Below are positions 20,460 through 32,400 of a stretch of 64,000 nucleotides of DNA, in pieces. The position numbers and the translations under genes are program-made. Every line of letters starts with the position of its first letter. Position 1 is the first letter of the stretch. Under the pieces are notes generated by a model, which did not search any database, was not told the DNA's origin, and saw only the letters and a list, made by a program, of their open reading frames with translations. The stretch covers positions 2,016,982 to 2,080,981 of the forward strand of contig JAKZZE010000007.1 in NCBI GenBank assembly GCA_024220505.1, given 5' to 3'. Origin of the DNA: Rhizopus arrhizus. Lineage: Eukaryota > Mucoromycota > Mucoromycetes > Mucorales > Rhizopodaceae.

Positions 20460-20863
20460 AATATAAAAATTTAAACGGTAGATGCAAAAAAAAAGGAAAA
20501 TACACTTACCTTGACCATAGAAGCAGCAAACAAAAGAGCGTAGTAAATAAAACCCATAAAGAAAAGCGCGCCAGTAGTAAAAAGGATCCAAAGCTATAGG
20601 AGGTTATAGACAACATGGAACAACAGAAGCCAAAGCATCTAAAATTGTATAAAATAAAATATTAATAAAAGTAAACCATGATATACTTGATTTATTTACC
20701 TTAAAGCTCTTTTACTAACAAAACAGGATGCCAAGACATCCATAAAGCTTCAGCCACGAACTAAAGGAATCTAATTTTACTTTTAATAAAGATTACTGAA
20801 AGATATGAATGTATTTACCTTTTGAGCAGATATACAAACTAAAGGAACTACAGCAGCCATGGA
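20460..20863 (-). other. Possible small spliced membrane-protein gene (minus strand)
   Basis: Reverse-complement donor sites (AAGGTAAGT or AAGGTAAAT) appear near 20513, 20703 and 20820. A first exon could begin at the ATG at 20860 (MAAVVPLVCISAQK). Alternative acceptors allow a continuing frame that ends in a hydrophobic segment (LWILFTTGALFFMGFIYYAL). Several equally good splice choices give stops, and I do not recognise the product. It could be a real small gene, a decayed one or chance. Confidence 0.3.
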
Positions 20864-21155
20864 TACATGTATGAATGTCTACTACAGCATGTTAGAACTA
20901 AAGTTTTCTTTTTTTCTTTTTCTTTTTCTTTTTTTTTTTTTTACTTACCTTGCGATAACCGGAGCGATGTTGAAAAAGGAAATTGCTGAACAGAAAGAAA
21001 AAAAAGGAACAAAATTTCGAAAAGGAAATCTTTTTATATTTTTTTTTTTTGCTATACTAAGACTGAGTTTCATTGTAAACTCGATGATATTTAAGAAAGA
21101 TTCAATTTTGATGCCAAGCTCACTTATCTTTATTTCAAATTACCCTTATAACAAT

Positions 21156-22426
21156 ATGTCTGATCGTGGTATTCAATTCAACCCTGCTCCTGCCAATGCT
21201 CGTGGCTCTAACTTTGTTGGGCAACCAATCGCTGTTCCTTCTCGTGATGTTGCTCCTGAGCTTGCTTCAAGCGATGCCATTCCTGATAGCTTTGCCTATC
21301 CTAGGCCTGGCTTTCCTCCCATGACTCATGTTCAGAAGCGAATGCGTGAAGCCGAAGACATGGAGACTGATGAAGTATCTCTTTCTTTTTCCATTTATAT
21401 GGAGCTAAGAAAAGAAAATGATGGTTTGAAAGAGATGCTTCGAAAAGAGCAAGAGGAAAAGCGGGCCTTGCAAGTAGCATACAGCAAGCTCAAAGAAGCA
21501 TACGATGAGCTTGAAGCAGAATCAGGCAAAGGCGCAAAGCCGATTGCTACTGCTGTCAAAGTAAGAACATTAAAATTCAATTTTAAACAAATATACTAAT
21601 CGCTTTTCTCTGAAATATAGGATGCTGTGAGAAATCACTACAACAACCTACCCCAGACATCTCAATATGTTCTTGAAAAGCCTCTGAAGTCTGCTGAAAA
21701 TCAAAGAGTATTTAAATTACTGCAGGATTATGTGAATAGCCATTATTCATTTAAAAATACCAACAACCGCGATTTGCGCAAGTACCTCGAGCGCCAATAT
21801 TATACAAAGAAGGCGGGAATATCCACGGGTGAGGAGGAAGATCCAGTTGAAGAATTCATAAGAAAACGAAAAGCAGCAAAAGTCACCCGTAGAAGCGCTG
21901 TAAGTGCCACATAAAATATTGTAATCGCATAACTAACTTTGTTTTTTAGAAAACAAGAGCTCGTAAGGCTATATACGAGCAGTACAAGGATCAAGGCGTT
22001 TACGAAAGTTATCCAAACTGTGAGTATTTGCTTCAACAGCAATACATGTCTGAAGAAGAAGACATGTACAACAATGATACAATCGACAAGGTGGAGGAAA
22101 TTCTTCTGGAGCAAAATCCAGATAGAATAACTTCTTTTACTGAAAAGGAACGCATGTCTGTCTTGTGTAAGGAAACAGTTGATTATTTTGAAGTTCGCGT
22201 ACCAAAGTACAGATCACCTGCAGTAAGTCTGATTAATATCTCTTTAAGCGTAATCAACTAATTATCCAATATTCAGTGTACCGAATTTTTTAAGCTGTTG
22301 GATGATCAGATAGCAAGTGACAAGGCAAAGAGGCAAAGAACTGGAAATAGCAGCATCCAATTTCTTCCTCGTATACAAAGAAAATGCTCGTTGCCTGTTC
22401 CTGACTTCATCAAAAAGAAAATATAA
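21156..22426 (+). CDS. Hypothetical protein, four exons, coiled-coil
   Basis: Exons are 21156-21560, 21621-21899, 21950-22222 and 22277-22426. All introns are phase 0, 50-60 nt, GTAAG..AG, with TACTAAT, ACTAAC and AACTAA branch-like sites. The product is 368 residues. The N terminus is polar (MSDRGIQFNPAPANARGS) and a strongly charged coiled coil spans about residues 75-125. Middle and C-terminal parts are Lys/Arg/Glu-rich with basic patches (RKRKAAKVTRRS, KAKRQRTG), suggesting a nuclear protein. The frame extends upstream of this ATG through low-complexity Phe-rich sequence that I regard as 5' UTR. No known family is recognised. It is the only apparently intact protein gene here that is not a mobile element. 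Confidence 0.7.
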
Positions 22427-23779
22427 CTGAAGAGAGTATCGCTTGGGCTTTTGGTGGTGAAATAGAGTTGGATGAAATCAACTTGCTGCTTTAAAAAAAA
22501 AAAAAAAACTTGTGAAATAAATAAAACAAAAAAAAAATGAAAGCGGTGTTTAGATCTTTAAATTTAATTTTTTTTTTTTTACCTTTGTTTCATTCTAGAT
22601 TTGGTTACAGATAAAATCAGTTTGCCGTTTGTATTGTGGTCTTTGAATCTTATTTTAGATTTCTGTTTGATGCTTTCCACCTTCGTCATATTTGGTCCAC
22701 TTTTATTTAATGAAAAAATTTCTAAAGTACTTTTTTTTTAAAACCCAAATTTAAAACACTCCTTTTTTTTATTCAAGTTTAAACAATACATTGAATGGAG
22801 ATTCCTTTTGTAATGTCAATGCTGGGAGTGTAATTTTTTTTTTTTTACAATTTCAACATTGCAACTTTTTTTTTTTTTTTTTCAAAAGTACTCAGTAACA
22901 ATATACTTTTTCTCTTGTTTTTTAACCTTTTCATAGAAATCTCAAGACGTGTAGCATAATAGACATTCATTCCGTTGCCGCCTTTTTTTTCTTTACTCTC
23001 AAAAATAAAAATGATTATCAAAAATACTCTGTCTTTTTTATGCCGTGATCTTACTATTTAAAACATATCTTTTTCAGCTTTAAAACAAGTTTAACTTCTT
23101 TAGAGCCAAAAGAATCCTTCTTTTTTTTATATATTTTATTCAATCTTTTAAATTTTCTACTATATTCACATTCTTTTTTTTTGTTCTAATTTATAAACAC
23201 ATACTTTTATACTTATTATTATAGCGATATTATGCACTTATATAAGAGTTTCATCCCTCTTATTCATATGTACCTCTTTACTCTTTCTTTTTTTTTTTTT
23301 TTCTTTTGTTCATTAGTAACCAAAATAAATCTCCTTTTGTATTAAACAAAGTTTTTTTTTTTGTAAAATACGACATGAGAGCCGAAGAATGCTTGAAAAG
23401 AAAACGCCACGACTCAATCACTTGGATTTCCGAGCTTGTAGGCCAATAGAACTGTGTTTTCGATCTTTGTTGAAGTTAAAAAATATTGCACTGAAGTTGA
23501 AAAAGCATAGTCTTCCCAATTTGTAATCTTGTATGGCATCATGTAGCACAACAGAAAATTATTTATTTTTTTAAAAAATACAATGTCTTTTTATTCAACA
23601 AACATATTATATACTTTTGATTATTTTTATAGATTTACAATCTATTTTTTTCAAGCTTTCTTCTGATATAAAAATCAGCTTTCTAACATTTAAATCCGAG
23701 TTCTCACTCATTTAATAGAATTACCACTATCAAAAAAGATCAACTTTATCAACTTGGATAACGGTGATTGGGTGCAGTG
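22427..23779. other. AT-rich spacer with many T-runs
   Basis: Numerous T(9-18) homopolymers and short GC-richer islands (for example 23370-23460) are present. No ORF or splice pattern supports a gene. The first part probably contains the 3' UTR of the upstream gene. Confidence 0.5.
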
Positions 23780-23851
23780 CGGCTTTTTTGAAAAATAAAC
23801 AAGTTTACCTTTTTAACCAAAAGCGAAAGAAAAGTCGCCCGTTTAGCACAG
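23780..23851 (+). repeat. Left copy of the 71-72 bp target-site duplication of the X2-Y2 unit
   Basis: This sequence, starting CGGCTTTTTTGAAAAATAAA and ending in the tRNA-Thr stub GCCCGTTTAGCACAG, is repeated at 34235-34305 with only one extra C here. It ends exactly where the 3' end of X2 begins. It contains the 5' flank and first 15 nt of the tRNA-Thr gene. Confidence 0.9.
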
Positions 23852-24056
23852 ATAAAAGATTTTTGTTTATTGAATGGCAAGGAGACGTTACAGTATGTGT
23901 CTCGCCATGAGGTGCAATAAATTTTAGAAAAGATAAACAAGATAGGAGAGTAATAAGAGTTAAGAAATAAAAAATAAAAATAAAAACTAGACATAGCTAG
24001 AAAAAAAAGAAAAGGCAAAGTAAACAAAGAGAGATGTTGACGGCAATTAACAATCG

Positions 24057-27000
24057 TTAATCTTGTACTGATTCAAAGAACAAATAATCGACTGTACTTG
24101 ACAGTGGCAGTGGGCGAATCTTGTCCAAGAAAAGAGAGCCAGATGTGTCGATAGACGATCCAACAAATGTGCCTTCGGGAAGGCAAATCTGTTCGATTTC
24201 AAGGAGGACTTGACAGACAACAGGCCACCAAAGGGACCAACGAGAGAACAGTGCTTGAGATGGATATGCTGGAAGTTTCCTTGGCAACATATTCAGAACA
24301 TAATCCAAAGGATTGGGCTTGATGTCAACAGGTAGATTCAATCTTTCAGCAACACGGAGACAGGACAAGAGATGAGTACGAGAGGCATGGATGGGACCAC
24401 AGCTACAGTCGATAGGACGAGCAGGAAGCCACCCCATACGCCATCGAAGGATGCGACTACGGTCAGAGAGGAGCATTGAGATGAAGAACATCGCATCAAT
24501 GCCGATACTTGGACGACAAGCAGAGAGGAGGACAGGTGGATCAGGACGATTCAAGATTCGATGCAGAAGGTCATTGCGGTAAGCGAGCACACCCTGCTTG
24601 ACATGGACATCAGTAGAAAGATGTGCAAGGCGATCATCAACAGAAGTATACCCACCTGTATACTGAGGGTTCAACCATAGAGGGTTTTGCCTCAGCAATG
24701 CCGGCCATCGGAAACGGTTCTTGATCGGTGCGGCAGCGACAAAGGGAACCAACTTGGCAAGCAGACAATCATCAGGAAGATGGTGGACACGGACAATCAT
24801 CTTGAGTACCAAAGTATGGGCCCGCACATGCATCGATGGAGTACTTGTCAAGTGCTTGAACACCGTGGTAGAGGCACGAGGATGACCACCGAATGCCAAA
24901 CGAAGACACTGATCTTGGGCGCGATCCAGTAGAGCCAGTTGCTTTTGCAAAAAGGTGCAGATGCACAAACCATACTCGAATCTAGGTCTAATAAAGATAG
25001 TGTAGAGACGAGTAGCAGTAAGGCGAGAGAAGCCAGGAGAGCGGATACCGACAGGCAAAAGGAAGCGACGCATAGCAGAGACAGCAGAGGTAACATTTCG
25101 TTGAATCAGCAGACCAGTAGCGATGGTGCCAGTATCATCAAATGGGACGCCGAGATAGTTGAAGGTAGATTGAATGGGAATGTCATCACCATACAACTTG
25201 AGCTGGGGACCACCAAGAGAGAAAGCAGAGTTGACCACCACACACTTGGCAGGATTCCATCGGTAACCCAAGGAGAAGGAGTGTTCTTCAGCTGCCTTGA
25301 GAAGACGAGGCATGACTTCTGGAGCACCTATAAGGACAACGTCATCAGCATATAGTAGACAGTTCAACCAGAGGCCATCGAATTCACGTTGTGGATTTGA
25401 GCTGTAATACCTTGCCGAGATTGGTAATCGAATAGAACGAAGCAGAGCTGGGAGGCTGTTGATATAGATCGAATACAAGAACGGTGACAGGATTGAACCT
25501 TGAAGCACACCAGTTCTTGGCCAGAATGCAGGAGAGGTAAAACCAGAGACCAAGACTTCTATACTTACTTTGTCAAACAGACATTGGAGTAGACCAAGTA
25601 GAGCAGGAGAGATGTAGGTCTCTAGAGCACGCCATATGATTGCTCGATCAACGGTGTCATAAGCAGACTTGATATCCAAGAAGGCCAAGACAGGAGGTTC
25701 ACCATGATGATCAATAGCATGCTGTCGACAGAGCTCATTCAGACAGAGCGCTTGATCCAGAGCACTACGACTATGACGGAAGCCGCCTTGGACTGGGTCG
25801 AGTGGTGGAGCGGTGTCTTCAAGAGTTGTCTGCAAGCACAGTTCAAAGAGCTTTCGTAATATCGATGTCAGGCTGATCGGTCGATAGTTTGCTGGTTGCA
25901 GTGGATCACCCTTCTTGTAGATTGGGACCACTTGAGCAGTGCACCATGCAGCAGGGACAGCAGACCATATCCAGCACAGACGAAAGAGCAAGGTCAGGAC
26001 AGGAACCAGATCATCAGCAATTGGCAATAGCATCTCTGTTCGTAAGTGATCACAGCCTGGAGCCTTGCGACGTGAGAGACGTTTGAGAAGTGCAGTGCGC
26101 ACCGTTTCTATATCCACTGGACACGGATCATCTTCAAGACAATGAGGACCGGAGGGGATCGGTGGTGCATTGTACCTAGTCGATGGTAAGGACGAGCCAG
26201 AGAATACTTGCTTCAAGTGATTAGCCATGGTTGTAGCCGCAACAGTGGGACCTTCCGGATGGGAATAAGAAGGAGCCAGTGTGCGATTGCGTCTAATTCT
26301 CTTGATAGTAGCAGTGGTGTCAGACAGCGGACCAGAAGACAAAGTTTCGCAGAATTGCTTCCAAGTAGCACGACGACGACAGTACAGGGCACTTTTGAAC
26401 CGCTGGGCAGCAACTTCATATTCTTGCCATCGAAGTACTTTGTTGATACCAACAGTTCTTTTCCACTTGCGACGGGCTTGTTCACGACGGTCAAACAGAG
26501 CTTGAAGATCATCAGTCCAGAACCAGGCATTGCCAGAACCACGAGGCTTCTTTTGACCGACAGAGTCATCCAGACAAGAATGAATGATGGAGGTCAACTC
26601 GTTGGCAAGGAGATCCATATCGGGTGCTGTGTTATTGGTAGATGATGCATATGTTGTCAAGCATTCACGAAACGGTTGGATACGGTCCCGGAAGAGGTCA
26701 ACATAGAGGCAGTCAGGCTCGGTCAGTCTACTCAGATTCCACAAACGACGAGGATGAGCAGGTGGTGGCGGTGGTGGAGGCAGGACACAGGACAATGATA
26801 CAGGATGATGGTCTGAACCAAGAGAGAGGTCTTCATGTACAAGCATCTTTGGATTCACCAGTTGTTGTGAACTGAGAAACAAGTCGATGACACTGTTGAA
26901 GTGTTCACCGGTGGTAGCATTGACACGGCCTTGAGCACAATAGGTTGGGATACCATAGGCTAGTTGAGTATTCCAACATGTCATTCCATTCTCCAGGATC

Positions 27001-27560
27001 CAGCTGAACAACTTGATGCCACGAGTCGTAGTTCTTGAATCACCAAGAAGATGTTGGTGTCGAGCGTTAAAGTCACCGCACACAATCATGTTGGTCTGTG
27101 ATGGATGTGTTTGGTGAGGAAGTCCATCGAGTATATCCATTGCTTCGAGGTCAGAGAGCGATGGCGGCAGATAGACACAGTGGACAAGCAAGGTAGAGAC
27201 TTGACAGCTGAGCACATAAGAATTGTCAGAGGGAAAGTGAGTAACTGGATAGGGACAATCAGGATTGACAAGCAGACTGATGCCCATCTGTCCTCGACTT
27301 TGACCCTCAAGCGGTACGCCATAGGTATGGTATTGTTGCCATAAAGTCATAAGCCGAAGTGGAGACAATAACCAAGTTTCAGTAATGAAAATGAGTGACG
27401 ATGTAAGGAGCGAATTGGTGGTTTGATCAACAGTGTAGCGATTACAGCCATTGGCATTCCACAGGGTCATAGTAAGCATATTGTTGTTTTTTGTACAAGT
27501 ACGGGTATCTTGGTCGGGCATAGGTATATTTAAATCTTCAATAGGTGAGGCACTCATCAT
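24057..27560 (-). CDS. ORF2 of LINE X2: APE endonuclease, reverse transcriptase, zinc finger
   Basis: A complete 1167-residue ORF2. The endonuclease has WNANG, ITETWLLSP near residue 62, VCGDFNARH and SLGSDHHPV, followed by a Pro run. Reverse transcriptase has FLDIKSAYDTVDR near 628, GVLQGSILSPFLYS and LLYADDVVLIG near 738. A C-terminal zinc finger (CSCGPIHASRTHLLSC) lies near 1057. It is clearly related to the Y-family ORF2 but diverged through most of its length. Its ATG overlaps the ORF1 TGA as ATGA. The intact frame suggests recent activity. Site-specific cleavage of the tRNA-Thr gene is inferred from where the element sits. Confidence 0.92.
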   Translation of the reverse strand: MMSASPIEDLNIPMPDQDTRTCTKNNNMLTMTLWNANGCNRYTVDQTTNSLLTSSLIFITETWLLSPLRLMTLWQQYHTYGVPLEGQSRGQMGISLLVNPDCPYPVTHFPSDNSYVLSCQVSTLLVHCVYLPPSLSDLEAMDILDGLPHQTHPSQTNMIVCGDFNARHQHLLGDSRTTTRGIKLFSWILENGMTCWNTQLAYGIPTYCAQGRVNATTGEHFNSVIDLFLSSQQLVNPKMLVHEDLSLGSDHHPVSLSCVLPPPPPPPAHPRRLWNLSRLTEPDCLYVDLFRDRIQPFRECLTTYASSTNNTAPDMDLLANELTSIIHSCLDDSVGQKKPRGSGNAWFWTDDLQALFDRREQARRKWKRTVGINKVLRWQEYEVAAQRFKSALYCRRRATWKQFCETLSSGPLSDTTATIKRIRRNRTLAPSYSHPEGPTVAATTMANHLKQVFSGSSLPSTRYNAPPIPSGPHCLEDDPCPVDIETVRTALLKRLSRRKAPGCDHLRTEMLLPIADDLVPVLTLLFRLCWIWSAVPAAWCTAQVVPIYKKGDPLQPANYRPISLTSILRKLFELCLQTTLEDTAPPLDPVQGGFRHSRSALDQALCLNELCRQHAIDHHGEPPVLAFLDIKSAYDTVDRAIIWRALETYISPALLGLLQCLFDKVSIEVLVSGFTSPAFWPRTGVLQGSILSPFLYSIYINSLPALLRSIRLPISARYYSSNPQREFDGLWLNCLLYADDVVLIGAPEVMPRLLKAAEEHSFSLGYRWNPAKCVVVNSAFSLGGPQLKLYGDDIPIQSTFNYLGVPFDDTGTIATGLLIQRNVTSAVSAMRRFLLPVGIRSPGFSRLTATRLYTIFIRPRFEYGLCICTFLQKQLALLDRAQDQCLRLAFGGHPRASTTVFKHLTSTPSMHVRAHTLVLKMIVRVHHLPDDCLLAKLVPFVAAAPIKNRFRWPALLRQNPLWLNPQYTGGYTSVDDRLAHLSTDVHVKQGVLAYRNDLLHRILNRPDPPVLLSACRPSIGIDAMFFISMLLSDRSRILRWRMGWLPARPIDCSCGPIHASRTHLLSCLRVAERLNLPVDIKPNPLDYVLNMLPRKLPAYPSQALFSRWSLWWPVVCQVLLEIEQICLPEGTFVGSSIDTSGSLFLDKIRPLPLSSTVDYLFFESVQD

Positions 27561-28978
27561 TGGGATGAGGTCGATTCACCGACATCGAGAGGATCAAGTT
27601 CTGTAGTGCTGAATGTGCTATGGATTTCTTCCATGGTGGCATCTTGGGTCGATCCAGTGGTTTTAGCAGCACGGGTAGCAGTAGGCACAACTTCTTTGTA
27701 TTGATCAAGGGTGATCCAATTCTTTACAAAGAAGGAACGAGCAACAGCAGGGCGAACAGACTCACGGATGTGCTGTAAAGCACGGACAAGGCGAGCTTGA
27801 TGAACTTCGGTGCATTTGATAGCACGGTCAGATCCAGATAAATCAGCAAACTTGGGATCACGCAAGAGATCAGGGTTCAAAGGATTGAATCCTTGAATTG
27901 GTTCGACCTTGGCTTTAGCAAAGGCAGCGAGCAGATCAGCAGTGTATTCTGTATGCACCAAAAGAGCAACCACTTGACGGTCAGGATAATGAACATCCAG
28001 CACACGAGCGTTGTTGATTTTGAGCTTGTGGAGCTTGCTGCGCAGACTGGATATGGGTTCACGGTAACGACTTGGCAAGTACACATACTCATAGTCATGA
28101 TGAGCAGCGACAGGGACAAAGCGGCGTTGTATGGCTTCCATTTGACGAGCAGTAGTCTTGCGACGGCGTGTAGGTGCTTTGCTCTTTGGTGCAGGTGCGT
28201 CCTTACCTTTTGTAGCCACAGCAGCAAAAGAAAGTGGTTCAGTCGATGAAGTCAACGAGGCACTTGGGATAGCGTACTTGGATGCTTCTGTGCCTTGGGG
28301 CTCCTTTGTATCAAGAGTAAATGCTGGGATAGCATCAGTACAGATTTGGGCTTCAAGTTCTGCAATGCGCTGTTGTGCCAGGTCCAAGTCGGTGCGCAAA
28401 CGTTTGTTTTCTGCCATGACTTCTTCAAGAGCATTCAAACGTTGGTTTAAAAAGCGTGTTTGATCTTGTTGCTGCTTTTGATATACTATAAACCAATCTG
28501 GAATACCAGATTGAGAGCTAAGATCAAGTATTTGAGTATCGCATAGAGCTAAAGGGTTTACTTCCCTGGTAAATAATGGTTTAATTGCGGAGTCATTCTG
28601 ACTAAATGAAAAGTCTACAGGCTTGTCTAAACTGAGCTTGAAAGAAGAGGTGCTAGGATTCAAGTTCTTGTTCTTGTTCTTGAGAATCTGACTACGGGTA
28701 GTAGGCTTGGTAATAGTCTTTTTAACATTCGTAGGAACGTAAGGTGGAGTTCTATCAGCAATTGTGCGCTTGCTTGGAATTTCAATGGGTGTGCCCATAG
28801 GGTGTGCGGACTGAACAGTTGGTGCGGGTTGGACAACTGGTGTGCCCTTAGGGTGTGCGGACTGAACAGCTGGTCCGGGTTGAACAAGTGGTCCGGTCTG
28901 GACATGTGGTGCGGGTTGGACGAATTGTGCCGACACGGACGTGTCATTGGCGCTCTGATCTTGACAATTTTTTTCCAT
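27557..28978 (-). CDS. ORF1 of LINE X2
   Basis: 473 residues from the ATG at 28978, nearly identical to ORF1 of X1. The order is Pro/Gln repeat region, polar linker, coiled coil, Lys-rich segment, then the YEYVYLPSRYRE globular domain shared with Y. The upstream frame differs from X1 by a 1-nt indel near 29070, which supports this downstream ATG as the true start. The stop overlaps the ORF2 start. Confidence 0.83.
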   Translation of the reverse strand: MEKNCQDQSANDTSVSAQFVQPAPHVQTGPLVQPGPAVQSAHPKGTPVVQPAPTVQSAHPMGTPIEIPSKRTIADRTPPYVPTNVKKTITKPTTRSQILKNKNKNLNPSTSSFKLSLDKPVDFSFSQNDSAIKPLFTREVNPLALCDTQILDLSSQSGIPDWFIVYQKQQQDQTRFLNQRLNALEEVMAENKRLRTDLDLAQQRIAELEAQICTDAIPAFTLDTKEPQGTEASKYAIPSASLTSSTEPLSFAAVATKGKDAPAPKSKAPTRRRKTTARQMEAIQRRFVPVAAHHDYEYVYLPSRYREPISSLRSKLHKLKINNARVLDVHYPDRQVVALLVHTEYTADLLAAFAKAKVEPIQGFNPLNPDLLRDPKFADLSGSDRAIKCTEVHQARLVRALQHIRESVRPAVARSFFVKNWITLDQYKEVVPTATRAAKTTGSTQDATMEEIHSTFSTTELDPLDVGESTSSQ

Positions 28979-29202
28979 CAGAGATCTCGAAATGTCAATA
29001 TTCAAACGATTCGTATTTTGGATATAGCTTGACGAATACGCTTCTGTTTGAGTTGTAGTTTGTAATAAAGTTGTTTGGATGTTGTATCTATCTTGCTAAT
29101 GATGGATGGATGCGATTTAACAGATGGATGTAAAAGATATTTGTGCGGATAAACGTTTAACCAGGTGCAAATTGGTGTAACGGTTAAGAACACGAAAGAA
29201 AG

Positions 29203-29217
29203 GCCCGTTTAGCACAG
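29203..29217 (+). repeat. tRNA-Thr 5' stub at the X2-Y2 junction
   Basis: GCCCGTTTAGCACAG lies between X2 and Y2. The preceding ~20 nt (AAGAACACGAAAGAAAG) match the X1-Y1 junction exactly and differ from the flanks of the X2-Y2 unit. It therefore came from a different tRNA-Thr locus or an older insertion. Confidence 0.87.
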
Positions 29218-29487
29218 TCGAAAATTTATGTTTTTATTTAAAAGATTAATGCAATCGACCTTTAGGCCATTATTTGCTAATCAAAGTACAAAAAGAGGGT
29301 ATACATGATGCGAAAAAAAGTCCTAGCGACCATTTGATGGACCAAAAAAGAGGAGAGAGAAGAGAAGCAAAAAGAGAAATCAAAAGAGCTAGTTTGTAGG
29401 ATATCATGTTCGTGGTCTCCTCCGCATCGTGCACTAAGTGGTTGTGGCAGTGGGAGGTAGAAGCCAGAGGAACAATCAAAACACATT

Positions 29488-32400
29488 TCACCGAGAACGA
29501 GAAGTCGACCTTTCATACCAGAGTAATCCAGGTGAAGGATCATTGGTGTAATCACCATCAGGGTTGCAAAGACGATCAAAGTGCCAAAGGATAGTACAAA
29601 GACTGACCCAGAATGGAGGACAACGAGCAGAAGGAGAAACAGGCAACAAGGACAAGAGATAGTCAATGTGCAGCTCGGTAGAACCAGCAGGAGGAAAAGG
29701 AAGACAACACCAAAGAGCCGATGGGACCTGAGGACAGACCATGAGATGGGCACGAGTGGTATGACCAAACAGACAAGCACAAGGACGAGGATCACCAGGC
29801 AGCCAACCCATACGCCAACGTATCAGACGACTACGATCAGCACGCGAAGCAGGAACATAGAGGATCGGATCCACTCGCAGTACAGGACGACAGGCTCGAA
29901 TCAAGACTTGAGAAGTCGAAGCCAGGAACTGATCAAACTCTTGCTGACGATACGCATGTAACCAGGTTTTAAGCCGAGAAGGAGCCGTAACTTCTGGTGG
30001 GTGATCGAGCACAATGCGTCGAGAGCGAAGAGTTGATAGTAGTGACGATGGCAGCGAAGAAGAAAGCAGCGACAGGAGACAGTCATCAGGTAAAGTCTGG
30101 ACACGGAGACAAAACTTCAATACCAAGGTATCAGCACGGAAACGCATCGACGGTAGGTTACAGATGTGCCGAAGCACAACCGTCGACGAGGTCTTGTGGC
30201 CACCAACGATCAGACGCAGACACCGACTTTGAGCGCGCTCTAGCTCGTCATAGTCCTTTTTGAGCAGCTTGGAGATGGCTAGGCCATACTCTAACTTGGG
30301 ACGTACAAACATAGCATAGAGGCGAGAAGAGAACAGCAGCGAGAAACCAGATCGATTGGCACCAATAGCAGACAGTTGAGCCATCTTGAGCTGAGCACCA
30401 GGCTTGCGATGAGCGACCAGACGAGACGGAGAGATACCATTACGGGTGAATGGCACGCCAAGATAGACAAACTCATCGACAGACGGTATGTCTTCATCAT
30501 AGAGAGTGAGACGGACGTATCTTGACGACGTCGGATCTGGAGCATTGAGGACAGCACACTTGGTAGGACTCCATCTGTAGCCAAGTACCTGTGAATGGAT
30601 TTGGGCCAGGTCAAGCATCTGTTTGACTTCACTTGCAGAACCTAGAATCGCCACATCATCAGCATAAAGCAGAGAGTTGATGGCTGTGGGTGACAAAGAC
30701 AGAGAGGAGACATCCAATGTCGGACCAAAAGGAAGACCAGGAGAAAGACCAAGATCAGAACCAGGAGGACCAGAAGGAGACAAGGATGAGACCATTGTTG
30801 TAGTACGCGTGGCAGCAGAACGAAGAAGAGCAGGCAGCGTGTTGATGTAGATCGAGTACAGATGCGGACTCAAGACAGAGCCTTGAAGCACACCTGTACT
30901 CGGTGTGAATGGCGTCGAGACTTGATTAGACATCAGAACCGAGATTGAAACATCATCAAAGAGATGAGCCAAGACAGAGACCAGAGCAAAAGGAGCAGAG
31001 ACAGCCAAGAGTGATTGCCATATGACACGTCTGTCGACAGTATCATAGGCAGCCTTGATATCAAGAAACGCCACGACTGGGAAATGACGCTTTCGGCGAT
31101 AGTACTCCTGTATCAAGTCATGCAAGCAGAGGGCTTGGTCAAGAGCACTTCGCTGTGGACGGAAACCACCTTGAGCAATGTCCAATGGAGGCGAGACATC
31201 TTCTAAGAATGGGAAGAGACACATTTCAAACAGCTTTCGAATGATGGACGTCAAGGAGATTGGCCTGAAGTTTGACGGTTGATGAGGGTCGCCCTTCTTA
31301 TAGATAGGCACGACCTGCGCATGACGCCAAAGAGAAGGAGTGTAAGACCATTGGCAGCAGATATCAAAGAGACGAGCCAGGATAGCAGCTACTTGTTTAC
31401 GAATGGGAATAAGCATCTCTGTACGCAGATGATCAGAGCCAGGAGCTTTGCGTAAAGGAAGACGTCGCATTGTGTCAGCAACAGAGTCAGCCGAAAAAGA
31501 AGAAAGACCAGCACCAGAACCAGAACCAGGACCAAGACCAGAACCAAGACTAGAACCAAGACTAGAACCAAGACCAGAGCCAGATGGGTCATCCTCAGAA
31601 GCTGACGCAAGATCAAAAGGGACATGATCATCAGACGATGGAAGAGGAGGAGGACGAGTGGATGGTAGACCAGAGCCAGAGTAGACGGATGCAAGATGAT
31701 CTCGCATAGCATTGGCACCAGCGACAGGACCATCAGGATGAGCATATGAGACTTGAGGACGACGACGGTTATGGACTTGCTTGACCCTACGCACCGCAGA
31801 AGAAAAGTCGCCACGAGCGAGGGAGTCACAAAAGGCACGCCAAGATTCTCGTTTAGCTCGCTTGACAGCCGTGCGGAAACGGACATGAGCTTCTTGATGA
31901 AGACCCCACCAGTAAGCTTTGTCAATCCCAAGAGACCAACGCCACTTACGGTAGAGCCAGTCTCGACGATCAGCCAGAGCCTGTAGTTGAGAGGTCCAAA
32001 ACTTCTTCCATTGCTTGGGTCGAGAGACACGAGATCCAACTGACTTGTCCAGAGCAGAGTAGATGGCCACATTGAGTTCATCGTTGAGATGGTCAATGGG
32101 TGGACGTGTTGACGGTGGACTTGAACACAGCTGTTGAAGCTGGTCAAGCAAAGCAGCAGACAAGGAACCAAAGGTGGACACATACAGCTTCTGGACTTCT
32201 GGTTCTTTCAACCGAGAAAGGTTCCAAAGACGACGGACTTGACCAGATGGAGAAGAAGAAGGCTGTGTGGAATGGACCACAGGGACCGAGTACTCAAAAG
32301 AGAGTGACATCAGTTTGTGGTCTGACCCCAAAGAAAGATCCAAGGCAACCGAGATACTTGCTGAACGAACCAGTGGCATGTTGGTGATGTAGTAGTCTAC

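Larger units (their letters stand above)
23852..29202 (-). mobile_element. LINE X2, about 5.3 kb
   Basis: A bicistronic non-LTR element on the minus strand. Its 3' end (minus strand ...AAAATCTTTTAT) is joined directly to the tRNA-Thr stub at 23851 without a poly(A) tail. The exact 5' end is uncertain but lies between the ORF1 start (28978) and the stub at 29203. Both ORFs are intact. Confidence 0.85.

Noticed and set aside
20859..21155. Upstream extension of the four-exon gene frame
   Set aside because: Low-complexity Phe/Lys sequence from T- and A-runs, overlapping antisense splice-like sites; more likely 5' UTR.
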